From NCBI GenBank assembly GCA_937894465.1, contig CALCRE010000284.1, positions 1 through 45,544 of the forward strand: 45,544 nucleotides of DNA, read 5' to 3'. The notes beneath the pieces were generated by a model. It searched no databases and was not told where the DNA came from. It saw nothing but the letters and a program-made list of their open reading frames with translations. Position numbers and translations under genes: made by a program. Below are positions 25,015-33,400 of this stretch, in pieces. The DNA is from an uncultured Clostridia bacterium (GTDB taxonomy: Bacteria; Bacillota; Clostridia; JAAYHZ01). Each line of letters opens with the position of its first letter. The first letter of the stretch is position 1.

Positions 25015-26872
25015 GGATGATATTACTCCTTTCGATAATCTTGTTTATTCTTTCAGCATCCAGCTGTTTGTTACCCAAAACAGCCATATCATATACATGA
25101 GCTGCCATTATAACAGCTAGCTCTCTTTTATTGTTATCTTTGCTCATTTGGATCAAATTATCGATTACTTTATTTTTTCTGTTGAGCACCAGCGTTTCGT
25201 CTTCTTCTTGCATTGGGAAATTCATACCGTTATACATCTTGGCCATTTCTTTCATTCTTCTGGATTCTTCCGATTGTAGAATAATGGCAGAAATATTCTC
25301 GCTCTTAATGTTTTCCAACTTCATTTTCAATTTTTCATTTCCAGTGGCTTCTTTAAATAAATCGTTCAAAACACTGTATTCTGAAGATGCATCCTTGTCG
25401 TCTGCCGCGATTTCCTCCCCTTTCAATGTAGAAGCAAGCTCTGCATCGATTCGTTTGAATCTCACATCATGATTTTTCATCTCGAGAAATTGCATAAAGT
25501 GATTATCAATGACATTAGGCATAATGATGGCGTCCAATCCCATATCCTTGAATAATTTGATATAGTGAGCCTGTTGGTTTTCATCACTGACATAATACAC
25601 CAATCCATCATGCTTGTCCTTGTTTTGACTCAAATACTCTTCCTGTGTCAAATAATTTCCGGAGATAGTTTTGTATATGACGATATCCTTCACCCTGTCG
25701 TAGAACTTTTCTTCACGCATACAACCGTATTTAACAAAAGGATTAATGTCGTCCCAATATTTCGTATAATTTTCTCTTTCCTTGTTGTATAAGGTTTTTA
25801 GTTTATCCGCCACTTTTCGTGTTATATTCGATGAAATCTTTTGCACATACCCGTCGTTTTGTAAAAAGCTTCTGGATACATTAAGAGGAAGATCCGGGCA
25901 ATCAATGACACCTTTTAAGAGCAACAAGAATTCCGGGATCACTTCTTTGATATTATCTGCTACATAAACTTGGTTGTAATATAGTTTGATCCGTCCTTCA
26001 TTCAACTCGAATTCATTTTTTAATTTGGGGAAATACAATATACCTTTTAATTTGAAGGGATAATCCATGTTCAGGTGAATCCAAAACAACGGATCATTAA
26101 AATCAAAAAATGTTTCCTTGTAAAACTGCTTGTATTCCTCTTCGGTGCAATCCCCCGGGTTTTTAACATACAAGGGACTGGTATTGTTCAAAGGTTTTTC
26201 TTCTGCTTGTTCTTCTTTATCTTTTTTGGGCTTTTTCTCGTCAACATTTTCCAAATAGATACCATAGGGCATGAAAGAACAATACTTCATAATGATTTCT
26301 CTGATTTTGTATTCGTCTAACAAATCCTTTTCATCATCTGAAATATGCATGGTGATGGTAGTTCCACGACGGGCCCTTGTCCCTTCGTCCATTTCATAGC
26401 TGGTGCCCCCGTCGCTTGTCCAACTGACCGGTTGTGCTCCTTCTTGATAAGACAATGTATCGATTTCTACTTGATCCGACACCATGAAAGCAGAGTAGAA
26501 TCCCAATCCGAAGTGCCCGATAATACGACCGGAATCATCCTTATCGTCTTTATACTTCTCTAAAAATTCACTTGCTCCGGAAAAAGCAATTTCGTTAATA
26601 TATCGTTTGACTTCATCCGCAGTCATTCCTATTCCATTATCAGATACTTCAATGGTTTTCTTTTTCTTACTGACACGTACATCAATTCTATATTCACTTT
26701 TATCACCGGAGGTTACTCCCAAGCTGACCAGTCTTTTATGCTTTTCAGTGGCATCCACTGCATTTGATATGATCTCTCTTAAAAATATATCTTTATCCGA
26801 GTATAGCCACTTTTTGATGATTGGAAAAATATTCTCCGTGTTTACAGATACACTCCCTGTTTCTTTTACCAT
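24962..26872 (-). CDS. htpG: Molecular chaperone HtpG (Hsp90)
   Basis: Bacterial Hsp90, 636 aa, a dimeric ATP-driven cytosolic chaperone. The GHKL ATPase domain has the catalytic Glu in REIISNAVDATEK, DNGIGMTADEV, and GHFGLGFYSAFMV. The middle domain contains LPLNVSRSFLQND with the ATP-contacting Arg. The charged linker (near residues 215-235, KKPKKDKEEQAEEKP) is short as in bacteria. ATG follows AAGGAG at 10 bases. It has its own promoter between it and cysC; the DUF2007 gene overlaps its end. Confidence 0.97.
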   Translation of the reverse strand: MVKETGSVSVNTENIFPIIKKWLYSDKDIFLREIISNAVDATEKHKRLVSLGVTSGDKSEYRIDVRVSKKKKTIEVSDNGIGMTADEVKRYINEIAFSGASEFLEKYKDDKDDSGRIIGHFGLGFYSAFMVSDQVEIDTLSYQEGAQPVSWTSDGGTSYEMDEGTRARRGTTITMHISDDEKDLLDEYKIREIIMKYCSFMPYGIYLENVDEKKPKKDKEEQAEEKPLNNTSPLYVKNPGDCTEEEYKQFYKETFFDFNDPLFWIHLNMDYPFKLKGILYFPKLKNEFELNEGRIKLYYNQVYVADNIKEVIPEFLLLLKGVIDCPDLPLNVSRSFLQNDGYVQKISSNITRKVADKLKTLYNKERENYTKYWDDINPFVKYGCMREEKFYDRVKDIVIYKTISGNYLTQEEYLSQNKDKHDGLVYYVSDENQQAHYIKLFKDMGLDAIIMPNVIDNHFMQFLEMKNHDVRFKRIDAELASTLKGEEIAADDKDASSEYSVLNDLFKEATGNEKLKMKLENIKSENISAIILQSEESRRMKEMAKMYNGMNFPMQEEDETLVLNRKNKVIDNLIQMSKDNNKRELAVIMAAHVYDMAVLGNKQLDAERINKIIERSNIILGKITGSEGDSTDISKE

Positions 26873-26951
26873 CTAAAAACAACTCCTTCTACAATTTATT
26901 GAAAAATTATATTGATCCATTTTATATAAATGGTTTTTTATTCTATCTTTC

Positions 26952-26979
26952 ATTATAACCAAAGTCAAAATTTAGTCAA
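26952..26979 (-). promoter_or_regulatory. htpG promoter
   Basis: Minus-strand TTGACT, 16 bases, TATAAT, in the gap between cysC and htpG, about 80 bases before the htpG start. No CIRCE element was seen. Confidence 0.7.
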
Positions 26980-26983
26980 CCGA

Positions 26984-27592
26984 TTATCCAATCCGAACCT
27001 TTTTTGATATGATATCAAACAATGTTTTTACGCATTCTTCCAATGTTATAGTATCGGTATCCAATATCAAATCCGGATGCTCCGGCTCTTCATAAGGAGC
27101 CGACACTCCGGTAAAATCCGAAATCTCACCGGCTAGCGCTTTCTTGTATAACCCCTTCACATCTCGGTTTATACATGTTTCTAAAGATGCTTTCACATAC
27201 ACCAAAAAGAATGAATCCTCTCTTGTTTTTGATTTTGCAAAAGATCTCATCTTTTCATAAGGCGAAATAAAAGACACTAACGTAACCAGCCCCGCATCTT
27301 GAAACAGCGCCGCCACTTCAGCAATGCGCCGAATGTTTTCATCTCTGTCCGCTTCACCGAATCCTAAATCGGCATTTAATCCGTGTCGTATATTGTCTCC
27401 GTCCAAGCGATAACCGGCAAAGCCTTCCTCGGTCAATCTTTTTTGCAACTCAATTGCAATGGCGGACTTTCCGGATCCGGATAACCCGGTGAACCATACA
27501 ACAAGCCCTTTTTGCCCAAAAATTTTGCATCGGTTTTCATAACTGACCTGATCCGAACTCCATACAATATTCGTTCCCTTTTTCTTTTCCAT
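26984..27592 (-). CDS. cysC: Adenylylsulfate (APS) kinase
   Basis: APS kinase, 202 aa, phosphorylating APS to PAPS with ATP. Walker A GLSGSGKS at about residues 36-43 is intact; LDGDNIRHGLNADLGFGEADRDENIRR is the nucleotide/APS binding segment; the mobile lid is in KGLYKKALAGEISDFTGVSAPYEEP. ATG 27592 follows AAAGGATTTTTT; the frame extends 13 codons upstream into the end of cysN without a ribosome site. It starts 10 bases after cysN. Because the fused domain of CysN is degenerate, this is the working kinase. Confidence 0.95.
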   Translation of the reverse strand: MEKKKGTNIVWSSDQVSYENRCKIFGQKGLVVWFTGLSGSGKSAIAIELQKRLTEEGFAGYRLDGDNIRHGLNADLGFGEADRDENIRRIAEVAALFQDAGLVTLVSFISPYEKMRSFAKSKTREDSFFLVYVKASLETCINRDVKGLYKKALAGEISDFTGVSAPYEEPEHPDLILDTDTITLEECVKTLFDIISKKVRIG

Positions 27593-27602
27593 AAAAAATC
27601 CT

Positions 27603-29450
27603 TTACAGCAACGGATTAAATATGACACCACGTTCGCTTAAGTGCTTGCGAATTATGGATGCATTTTTCTTGTAATCGCCTTCGGCCAATTTTATATCAT
27701 ATTTCACATCCGTGGTTACTTTATCCCCTAACCAGACAACACATATGTGAGGAGGAACCACAGTGGTATCAATCATATCAATTTCATCAGCTGTCAATTC
27801 CACCGCTGTCACCACTAAAATCATACCGGCATCTAACAAGACATTGGCCACTTCGCCTAGTCGGCGTATATGCTCCTGACGGTTTGGATCCTTCAGGGAC
27901 TTATCCGATTGAGTTGCTCTAATGTCTGCGTCCACACCATAAACAACATTCCCGATACCTAAAAAGTAGACGTATTCTCCATTGTCAAACAACAATTTTT
28001 CCACTTCTCTAGCCAATTCTTTCTTATCCGAAGCTTCATCTCCGGTAATAATCACTAAAGCAGGTTTTTGTTTGTACCGAACTGAACGAAGATCCCGTCC
28101 GATGATGCTCTTTTCCCATTTTAAGTTTCGCATCACAACATAATCTCGTACTCGGCTGTATTTATCCTTGACTTGATCAACAATGATCCCGCCTCCGGCG
28201 ATCTCATAATCATCAATAATGACAAATCGTCCTGTCACAGGGTTTTCATTGTTCAAATCAAAAGCGATGTCTTTTTTCAGATCAAAAATGCATTCAGCCA
28301 CCTCATGGCGACCAACATAATCCTTAGCTTCGTTAGACAAATCCGAGGCATTCATGACTTTCACAACTTCGATTAGCGTAGCACTGATTTTTGACGTTCC
28401 GATTTTTATCAGGTACTCCTTGTCCTTGACCAAATCATGTTTGCCTAACCAGAAAACATTCGTTACTATTTTTCTTGAGATCCGACAAGGTGCTTCTCCT
28501 GAAACAGTGGCGATTTCCCCTCTTGTAATATAGATTTGGTCTTCCAATGTAAAACCGGTAGCCATTCCGGGAACAGCTTCATCAGGTTCGGGGGCATTAA
28601 AAGTTTCTATGGTCTTGACCTTGCTCTTCTTTCCGGAAGGATAAAAAACAACCGTATCTCCTGCCTTTATTCTACCTGTTTCTACGGTACCTGCGACAAT
28701 TCGCCTATAGTCACCGTCTTGGGTGAATTTGTACACACCTTGCACCGGCATGCGAAAGGGCATGTCTACAGGAAGACCGGCAGAATGAAATAAATCCAAT
28801 CGATCTAATACAGTGTCTCCGCCATACCAAGGCATATTCTCAGAATGTCGAGTAATGTTATCTCCGTGAAAACCGGAAACCGGTATAAAGCACGTCGCTT
28901 GAATCCCTACTTTCTCTAAAAAGGTAGCGTAGTTTTTCTTTATATCTTCATAAACCTCTTGATTATACTCCACCAAATCCATTTTATTTACCAATACTGC
29001 AACTTGTTTGATACCTAGCATGGATAAAAGGTATCCATGCCTCGTGGAATTTTCCATAATCCCTTCCTGAGCATCAATCACCAGCAATGCCGCTTCGGCA
29101 TTTGCTGCACCGGTGACCATGTTTTTCAAAAATTCGATATGCCCCGGGGCATCCAAAATGATATAGTTACGCTTTTTCGTCTTGAAAAAGCAACGGGCTG
29201 CATCTATGGTGATCCCTTGCGCTTGCTCGTCCTTTAATGCATCCAATAAAAAGGCATATTCAAAAGGCTTGGAATTTCTTCTGCAATTTTCTCTGACCTG
29301 ATCCAGCTTTCCTTTGGGCAATGAATCGGTATCGGCTAACAACCTTCCGATGACTGTGCTTTTTCCATGGTCCACATGTCCTACAATGACTATATTCATA
29401 ACCTCACGTTGTTTCACGTCGGCTTTTTCAGTTTGCTTAATTAAACTCAT
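27603..29450 (-). CDS. cysN: Sulfate adenylyltransferase GTPase subunit fused to a degenerate APS-kinase-like domain
   Basis: A 615-aa protein. Residues 18-450 are the CysN GTPase that powers ATP sulfurylase with CysD: G1 GHVDHGKST (about 24-32), G3 DAPGH, G4 NKMD, then two beta-barrel domains. From about 461 an APS-kinase-like domain follows, recognisable by DADIR, QEHIRRLGEVANVLLDAGMILVVTA and ICVVWLGD, but its P-loop position reads GDEASDKK instead of GLSGSGKS, losing the critical Gly and Ser/Thr. It should therefore not phosphorylate APS. A separate intact CysC follows 10 bases downstream. The domain may serve assembly or regulation. The gene lies 31 bases after cysD. Confidence 0.93.
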   Translation of the reverse strand: MSLIKQTEKADVKQREVMNIVIVGHVDHGKSTVIGRLLADTDSLPKGKLDQVRENCRRNSKPFEYAFLLDALKDEQAQGITIDAARCFFKTKKRNYIILDAPGHIEFLKNMVTGAANAEAALLVIDAQEGIMENSTRHGYLLSMLGIKQVAVLVNKMDLVEYNQEVYEDIKKNYATFLEKVGIQATCFIPVSGFHGDNITRHSENMPWYGGDTVLDRLDLFHSAGLPVDMPFRMPVQGVYKFTQDGDYRRIVAGTVETGRIKAGDTVVFYPSGKKSKVKTIETFNAPEPDEAVPGMATGFTLEDQIYITRGEIATVSGEAPCRISRKIVTNVFWLGKHDLVKDKEYLIKIGTSKISATLIEVVKVMNASDLSNEAKDYVGRHEVAECIFDLKKDIAFDLNNENPVTGRFVIIDDYEIAGGGIIVDQVKDKYSRVRDYVVMRNLKWEKSIIGRDLRSVRYKQKPALVIITGDEASDKKELAREVEKLLFDNGEYVYFLGIGNVVYGVDADIRATQSDKSLKDPNRQEHIRRLGEVANVLLDAGMILVVTAVELTADEIDMIDTTVVPPHICVVWLGDKVTTDVKYDIKLAEGDYKKNASIIRKHLSERGVIFNPLL

Positions 29451-29481
29451 GATCTCTCACTTTCACCTTTACAAGAAATTC

Positions 29482-30375
29482 TTACATATATCCGTCTTTT
29501 CTTAAGTCCTCAAGTCCTCCACCGTCTTCCTTGTCCTGTTCACGGCCGGACCTCTCTGCAATATTGCTCAGAATACCGCTTTCAAGCTCTTCGATAATCT
29601 CTGCCACCGATGAGGCTTGTGACTGAATGGGGCTTGTACAAGGATAGCACCCTAATGAACGATAACGTTTACCGTCACCTTGATTGTAGTACAGTGACAC
29701 AGTGGGAATTCCTTCTCTTTGTATGTACTTCCAAATGTCTACTTCCGTCCAATCCAAAAGAGGATGGATTCTGACATGAGTACCCGGTGCAAAGTCTGTT
29801 TTATATTGATTCCAAAATTCCGGCGGTTGATCACCGACATCCCAATCATTATTACGGTCACGGGGTGAAAAATATCGTTCTTTGCTTCGGCTTCCCTCTT
29901 CATCTGCCCGTACCCCGACGATTACACCGGTATAAGGCTCGGTGTTGCTATCCACTTCATAAATACCGGTTTCCTTGTTCATACGATAGCGTTTCCAAGT
30001 TCCGGCCAATGTGTTTTTCAATGCTTCGGTCTTTAATCTTTTACAGCATTCTATTCTAGAACAATCACCGTCGGGAAATGTTTTTTTATCACGAAGGGCT
30101 TCCTCGTTTTGTCCGTAAATCATGTCCAGCTTGTATTCTCTAGCCAGTCGATCCCTGTATTCAATCATCTCCGGTATTTTATATGCGGTATCCACGTGTA
30201 CCAACGGAAATGGTACATGACCAAAAAAAGCTTTTCTGGCCAACCACAGCATAACCGTGCTGTCCTTTCCGATGGACCACAACATACATAAATTTTTAAA
30301 GTTACTATATGCTTCGCGAATGATATGGACACTCTTGGATTCCAAGCGGTCCAAATGGGTCAGTTGGTTTATCAT
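29482..30375 (-). CDS. cysD: Sulfate adenylyltransferase subunit 2
   Basis: CysD, 297 aa, the PP-loop ATP pyrophosphatase that makes APS from ATP and sulfate with the CysN GTPase. The PP-loop is MLWSIGKDSTVMLWLARKAF near residues 32-51; FPLVHVDTAYKIPEM, VGVRADEEGSRSKERYFSPR and the RSLGCYPCTSPI block are typical. ATG follows GAGGAGG at 11 bases. First gene of the cysDNC operon. No sulfate transporter or APS/PAPS reductase is nearby, so the PAPS made may serve sulfation rather than assimilation; that is inference. Confidence 0.96.
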   Translation of the reverse strand: MINQLTHLDRLESKSVHIIREAYSNFKNLCMLWSIGKDSTVMLWLARKAFFGHVPFPLVHVDTAYKIPEMIEYRDRLAREYKLDMIYGQNEEALRDKKTFPDGDCSRIECCKRLKTEALKNTLAGTWKRYRMNKETGIYEVDSNTEPYTGVIVGVRADEEGSRSKERYFSPRDRNNDWDVGDQPPEFWNQYKTDFAPGTHVRIHPLLDWTEVDIWKYIQREGIPTVSLYYNQGDGKRYRSLGCYPCTSPIQSQASSVAEIIEELESGILSNIAERSGREQDKEDGGGLEDLRKDGYM

Positions 30376-30421
30376 TAATCTGACGTCCTCCTCGGTTAAT
30401 CAAGTTCTCACAAATATAAAT

Positions 30422-30430
30422 ATTATAACA
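30422..30430 (-). promoter_or_regulatory. cysDNC promoter (extended -10)
   Basis: Minus-strand TGTTATAAT, an extended -10 box, about 50 bases before the cysD start codon. No good -35 is present. Confidence 0.5.
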
Positions 30431-30511
30431 TACCATCAGAACAAATACATAAAGAATGTTCAAATTGATCATGCGTCATGTTGGGCCATGTTGGGTAAAT
30501 ATCTACTTGTA

Positions 30512-30546
30512 AATAAAAACCACTTTGCTAGGTCGACAAAATGGTT
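30512..30546 (-). terminator. Terminator of the toxin-antitoxin locus
   Basis: Minus-strand AACCATTTTG pairs with CAAAGTGGTT (10 bp, one G-U) around a 9-base loop and is followed by TTTATTT, just after the toxin remnant. Confidence 0.78.
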
Positions 30547-30557
30547 ATTGGAATAAG

Positions 30558-30887
30558 TTATGTTTCATTTGTTCTTATGATCTCCATCATTTCTCTTGGC
30601 GTTACTACAAAGGTTTTTACAGGGAAGTGTCTGAGATTACCTGTAACGAGGTATGCGTCGTTCGTCTTTCGTACTTCCATAACAACTTGGTAAAAAACAA
30701 TATCTTTTGGATCCGGTACAAACTTGGGGCGACTGAGAACGTCGCGGTACTCTGCAAGGATTTCGTCGTTTAATATTGGTGTAATCTTTCCTACAAGAGA
30801 TTCTATCGCAACTGCACCGGGAATAGACTCCCATTTTAAAAGAGCCGATACGAGTACATTTGTATCAATGACCGCATAATATTTTAT
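30558..30887 (-). pseudogene. Decayed PIN-domain toxin
   Basis: An uninterrupted frame reads KYYAVIDTNVLVSALL, then NDEILAEYRDVLSRPKF, PDPKDIVFYQVVMEVRKTNDAYLVTGNLRHFP and VVTPREMMEII, clearly the PIN-family toxin type that pairs with RelB/DinJ-like antitoxins. Two defects are visible. Where the start codon should be, overlapping the antitoxin stop (ATATAA), there is ATA instead of ATG, with no other usable early start. Between RPKF and PDPKD about 30 residues of the usual 140 are missing in frame, which removes a core helical region. It is therefore very probably inactive RNase. Order and overlap with the antitoxin gene are typical. Confidence 0.8.
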
Positions 30888-31201
30888 ATGGTGGTGCCAC
30901 CTAACGAATCACGATCATTCCTAGCTGCGCTGATCTCCTCGTTGATTTCTTCAATCGTCATATCCGCCACGCCATTTTTCAGCGCCTCTTCGCTGAGTTC
31001 CTGAATAGCTTGAACAGAACGATAAGCTTTGTATTCATTGGATGGTAGATTCATGCTGAGGGGGATACCCTGTATCAGTACGGAACGCTTAATAAACATT
31101 CTTACTGCAGTTGGCAGATCAATCCCTAATGCTTCGTATAGAGCAGTCGCTTCAGCCTTCAGTTCTTCATCTATCCTAATTTGTATCAATGAGCTTGCCA
31201 T
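30884..31201 (-). CDS. RelB/DinJ-type antitoxin
   Basis: A 105-aa antitoxin. The N-terminal ribbon-helix-helix (SLIQIRIDEELKAEATALYEALGIDLPTAVRMFIKRSV) binds its own operator; the C-terminal part (YKAYRSVQAIQELSEEALKNG, acidic EEINEEISAARND) would wrap the toxin. ATG 31201 follows AGAGG at seven bases and has a strong promoter; a longer frame upstream has no ribosome site. The frame is intact while its partner toxin is broken. Confidence 0.92.
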   Translation of the reverse strand: MASSLIQIRIDEELKAEATALYEALGIDLPTAVRMFIKRSVLIQGIPLSMNLPSNEYKAYRSVQAIQELSEEALKNGVADMTIEEINEEISAARNDRDSLGGTTI

Positions 31202-31235
31202 TATATCACCTCTAATCATATTTGTTTGTAATTCA

Positions 31236-31264
31236 ATTATATCATTTTGTATGATTATTTGCAA
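31236..31264 (-). promoter_or_regulatory. Antitoxin promoter
   Basis: Minus-strand TTGCAA, 17 bases, TATAAT, about 35 bases before the antitoxin ATG. Confidence 0.75.
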
Positions 31265-31395
31265 TATTATTTCTACCATATATTTGTACATTAGTTGTAA
31301 ATTGTACGAACGAACTCTAAGTTCTCCAAATATCTGTTCAAACGTTTTTACAATTAAATGACTTAAGTTTAGCCTAAAATGCCTATTTATCAAGC

Positions 31396-31836
31396 TTACC
31401 CACTTGATCCCCCTATAAAGGGAGAATCGAGAAGCTCGCCGTATACATGAATAAGTTCCGCATCTTCACCTACGTACAATACAATCATGTTGTCTTTCTT
31501 ATAAAACCTTGGTTTTGAAACCCATGAGATCGAAATAGTCCTTCCTTCCGTGCTATATGTAAAACCGTCGGCGGATAAACGGGAGGCGTCCTTCTCCATT
31601 TCATCGTTGTTTTTATACAAAAAAACCGAGAGGTAATCTGTTTCATTGATTGTCAACCTTTTATGCTCTCCTGCAAGAATAATCTTTTCTGTATCCTCCT
31701 CCACTTGGATTGTATATCCCCTATCTTCAAGGGTTTCAACGAATTCCTCATATGCAGCCTCTGAGATTTGTGTCGAACAGCTAGAAATCGCGAGTGCGCA
31801 AAGTACTAAAAAAGATATGACGATTATTTTTTTCAC
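31396..31836 (-). CDS. Small putative lipoprotein
   Basis: A protein of about 146 aa with a lipoprotein signal peptide (VKKIIVISFLVLCALAISSC, lipobox AISSC). The mature domain of about 125 aa is mixed alpha/beta (AAYEEFVETLEDRGYTIQVEED at its start, then ILAGEHKRLTI, LSVFLYKNNDEMEKDASRLS, WVSKPRFYKKDNMIVLYVGED), which looks like the small secreted domains that Firmicutes attach to the membrane; I cannot name the family. A GTG at 31836 with GGGGGA seven bases upstream is the likely start. It stands alone on the minus strand. Confidence 0.75.
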   Translation of the reverse strand: MKKIIVISFLVLCALAISSCSTQISEAAYEEFVETLEDRGYTIQVEEDTEKIILAGEHKRLTINETDYLSVFLYKNNDEMEKDASRLSADGFTYSTEGRTISISWVSKPRFYKKDNMIVLYVGEDAELIHVYGELLDSPFIGGSSG

Positions 31837-31953
31837 AAATATATCCCCCGTGAACAATCTTGATTATATATAATCTGACTACCTTTTTGCAGGAATTGTT
31901 CCTTAATAGAGCATGAATCACATTTTCCAAGGCACACAAGCTTCTGTTTTCTG

Positions 31954-31962
31954 TGCTATAAT
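31954..31962 (+). promoter_or_regulatory. Promoter of the regulator-exporter operon (extended -10)
   Basis: TGTGCTATAAT region: an extended -10 (TGCTATAAT), 44 bases before the ATG of the response regulator gene; no clear -35. Confidence 0.45.
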
Positions 31963-32005
31963 TGGTAAAGTGAGATAAAAAACAAGGTACTTGTTGGGAG
32001 AATTT

Positions 32006-32704
32006 ATGATCTATCGAATTGCCATATGTGACGACAGCAAACCGGATGCACAATACATATCAAACATGGTTTCAGAATGGGCAAAATCATCCGCAATCAG
32101 CATACGGATTGATTTGTTCCCTTCTTCGGAAGCCTTTTTATTTCATTATGAGCAAGACAAAGAGTATGATATTTTACTGCTGGATATTGAAATGGGTAAA
32201 AAATCCGGGATCGACCTTGCAAAGGAAATCCGACGAGAGAATACAACAATTCAAATTGTATTTATAACCGGCTATTCCGATTATATAGCCCAAGGATATG
32301 ATGTATCAGCACTTCACTATTTGATGAAACCGGTGGATCAAGGTAAATTGTTTTCCGTTCTTCAACGTGGAGTGGAAAAGCTTCAATACAACGAGCGTGT
32401 CCTTTTCCTTGATGTGTCAGGCGAAAGCATCCGAATCCCTCTTCATGAGATTCGATACCTTGAAGTGAATCAAAATTATGTCACACTATATGCTAAAGAT
32501 AATCATACTGTGAAAAAAACCCTTAGCCAACTGGAAAAAGAGCTGGATGACACTTTCTTTCGTACGGGAAGGTCTTTTATCATCAACCTGTCCTACATTC
32601 GTAAGGTAACAAAAACGGATGTATACTTGTCGGATGGATCAATCATCCCCCTACCAAGAGGTATGTTTGAGCGGCTCAACCGAGCAATCATTGACAAAAC
32701 ATAA
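32006..32704 (+). CDS. LytTR-type (AgrA-like) response regulator
   Basis: A 232-aa two-component regulator. The receiver domain (1-125) has acidic CDD at 8-10, phospho-acceptor Asp60 in LLLLDIEMGKKSG, and Lys in YLMKPVD. The LytTR DNA-binding domain (about 135-232) shows ILYLE-like EIRYLEVNQNYVTLYA, LSQLEKEL, FFRTGRSFIINLSYIRKV and IPLPRGMFERL. Such proteins bind paired direct repeats and control peptide signalling or export genes. ATG 32006 follows TGGGAG. It heads an operon with a GHKL kinase and two ABC exporters, which are its likely targets. Confidence 0.94.
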   Translation: MIYRIAICDDSKPDAQYISNMVSEWAKSSAISIRIDLFPSSEAFLFHYEQDKEYDILLLDIEMGKKSGIDLAKEIRRENTTIQIVFITGYSDYIAQGYDVSALHYLMKPVDQGKLFSVLQRGVEKLQYNERVLFLDVSGESIRIPLHEIRYLEVNQNYVTLYAKDNHTVKKTLSQLEKELDDTFFRTGRSFIINLSYIRKVTKTDVYLSDGSIIPLPRGMFERLNRAIIDKT

Positions 32705-32713
32705 GGAGATCAT

Positions 32714-33400
32714 ATGTCCATTTTAACAAAACTTTTAGACCGGCGAATTGTCATATATCAACGGGAACTCATTGAAACCCATTATGCAGAAGTAGAAAAC
32801 ATGTACCGACAAATCCGAGGATGGCGACATGATTACCGCAATCATATCCAGACCATGAAAAGCCTTCTTGCATTGAATGATAAGGAGTCTTTAAAAAAGT
32901 ATCTTGATGATCTCGATGAAGACTTGTCCACGGTGGATACTGTTATAAAAACCGGTAACAAGATGACCGATGCCATTTTAAACAGCAAAATTTCATTGGC
33001 AAAATCAAAGAACATTCCCGTCACTGTTGACGCACATATACCTGTTGCACTAACCATCTCTGAATTAGATTTATGTGTGATCATCGGCAATTTATTTGAC
33101 AATGCCATTGAAGCAAGCCTTGCCTTACCGGAAGGACAAAGGATGATCCGTGTGTATATGGATATGAAAAACACACAACTATACATTTCTTTCACCAATT
33201 TTACTGCAACAAAAAAGCAAAGAAAAATTAACGGCAGATTTCACACAACAAAAGGTCAAGGGCATGGTTTCGGCCTAATAAGGATTGATCAAATCGTGAA
33301 GCGTTTAGACGGATACATCAGCCGAAACAGTGAAGACGGCGCATTTACAACTGAAATATTATTGCCCGATATAGATGAAATATTAAGGAGGAAACAATGA
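32714..33400 (+). CDS. GHKL sensor histidine kinase without membrane domain
   Basis: A 228-aa kinase. Phospho-acceptor His39 sits in RHDYRNHIQTM, the dimerisation box of AgrC-type kinases; N-box NLFDNAIEAS near 126-135; G-box GQGHGFGLIRI. AgrC-type kinases usually have five to seven N-terminal membrane helices; here there are only about 25 residues before the coiled region, so this is a soluble form that must sense a cytosolic cue or a partner protein. ATG follows AAGGAG at seven bases. It overlaps the next gene by four bases (ATGA). Confidence 0.9.
   Translation: MSILTKLLDRRIVIYQRELIETHYAEVENMYRQIRGWRHDYRNHIQTMKSLLALNDKESLKKYLDDLDEDLSTVDTVIKTGNKMTDAILNSKISLAKSKNIPVTVDAHIPVALTISELDLCVIIGNLFDNAIEASLALPEGQRMIRVYMDMKNTQLYISFTNFTATKKQRKINGRFHTTKGQGHGFGLIRIDQIVKRLDGYISRNSEDGAFTTEILLPDIDEILRRKQ

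Noticed and set aside
25131..25472. Plus-strand frames of 60-115 codons opposite htpG
   Set aside because: They mirror htpG in antisense, lack ribosome sites and show the composition of antisense shadows.
30637..30834. 65-aa minus-strand frame (MGVYSRCSCD...)
   Set aside because: It is a shadow of the PIN toxin frame, which shows clear family sequence.
31308..31335. LexA-like GAAC...GTTC pattern near CGAACGAACTCTAAGTTC
   Set aside because: The spacing is five bases instead of the four of the Firmicutes SOS box, and no SOS gene is adjacent.
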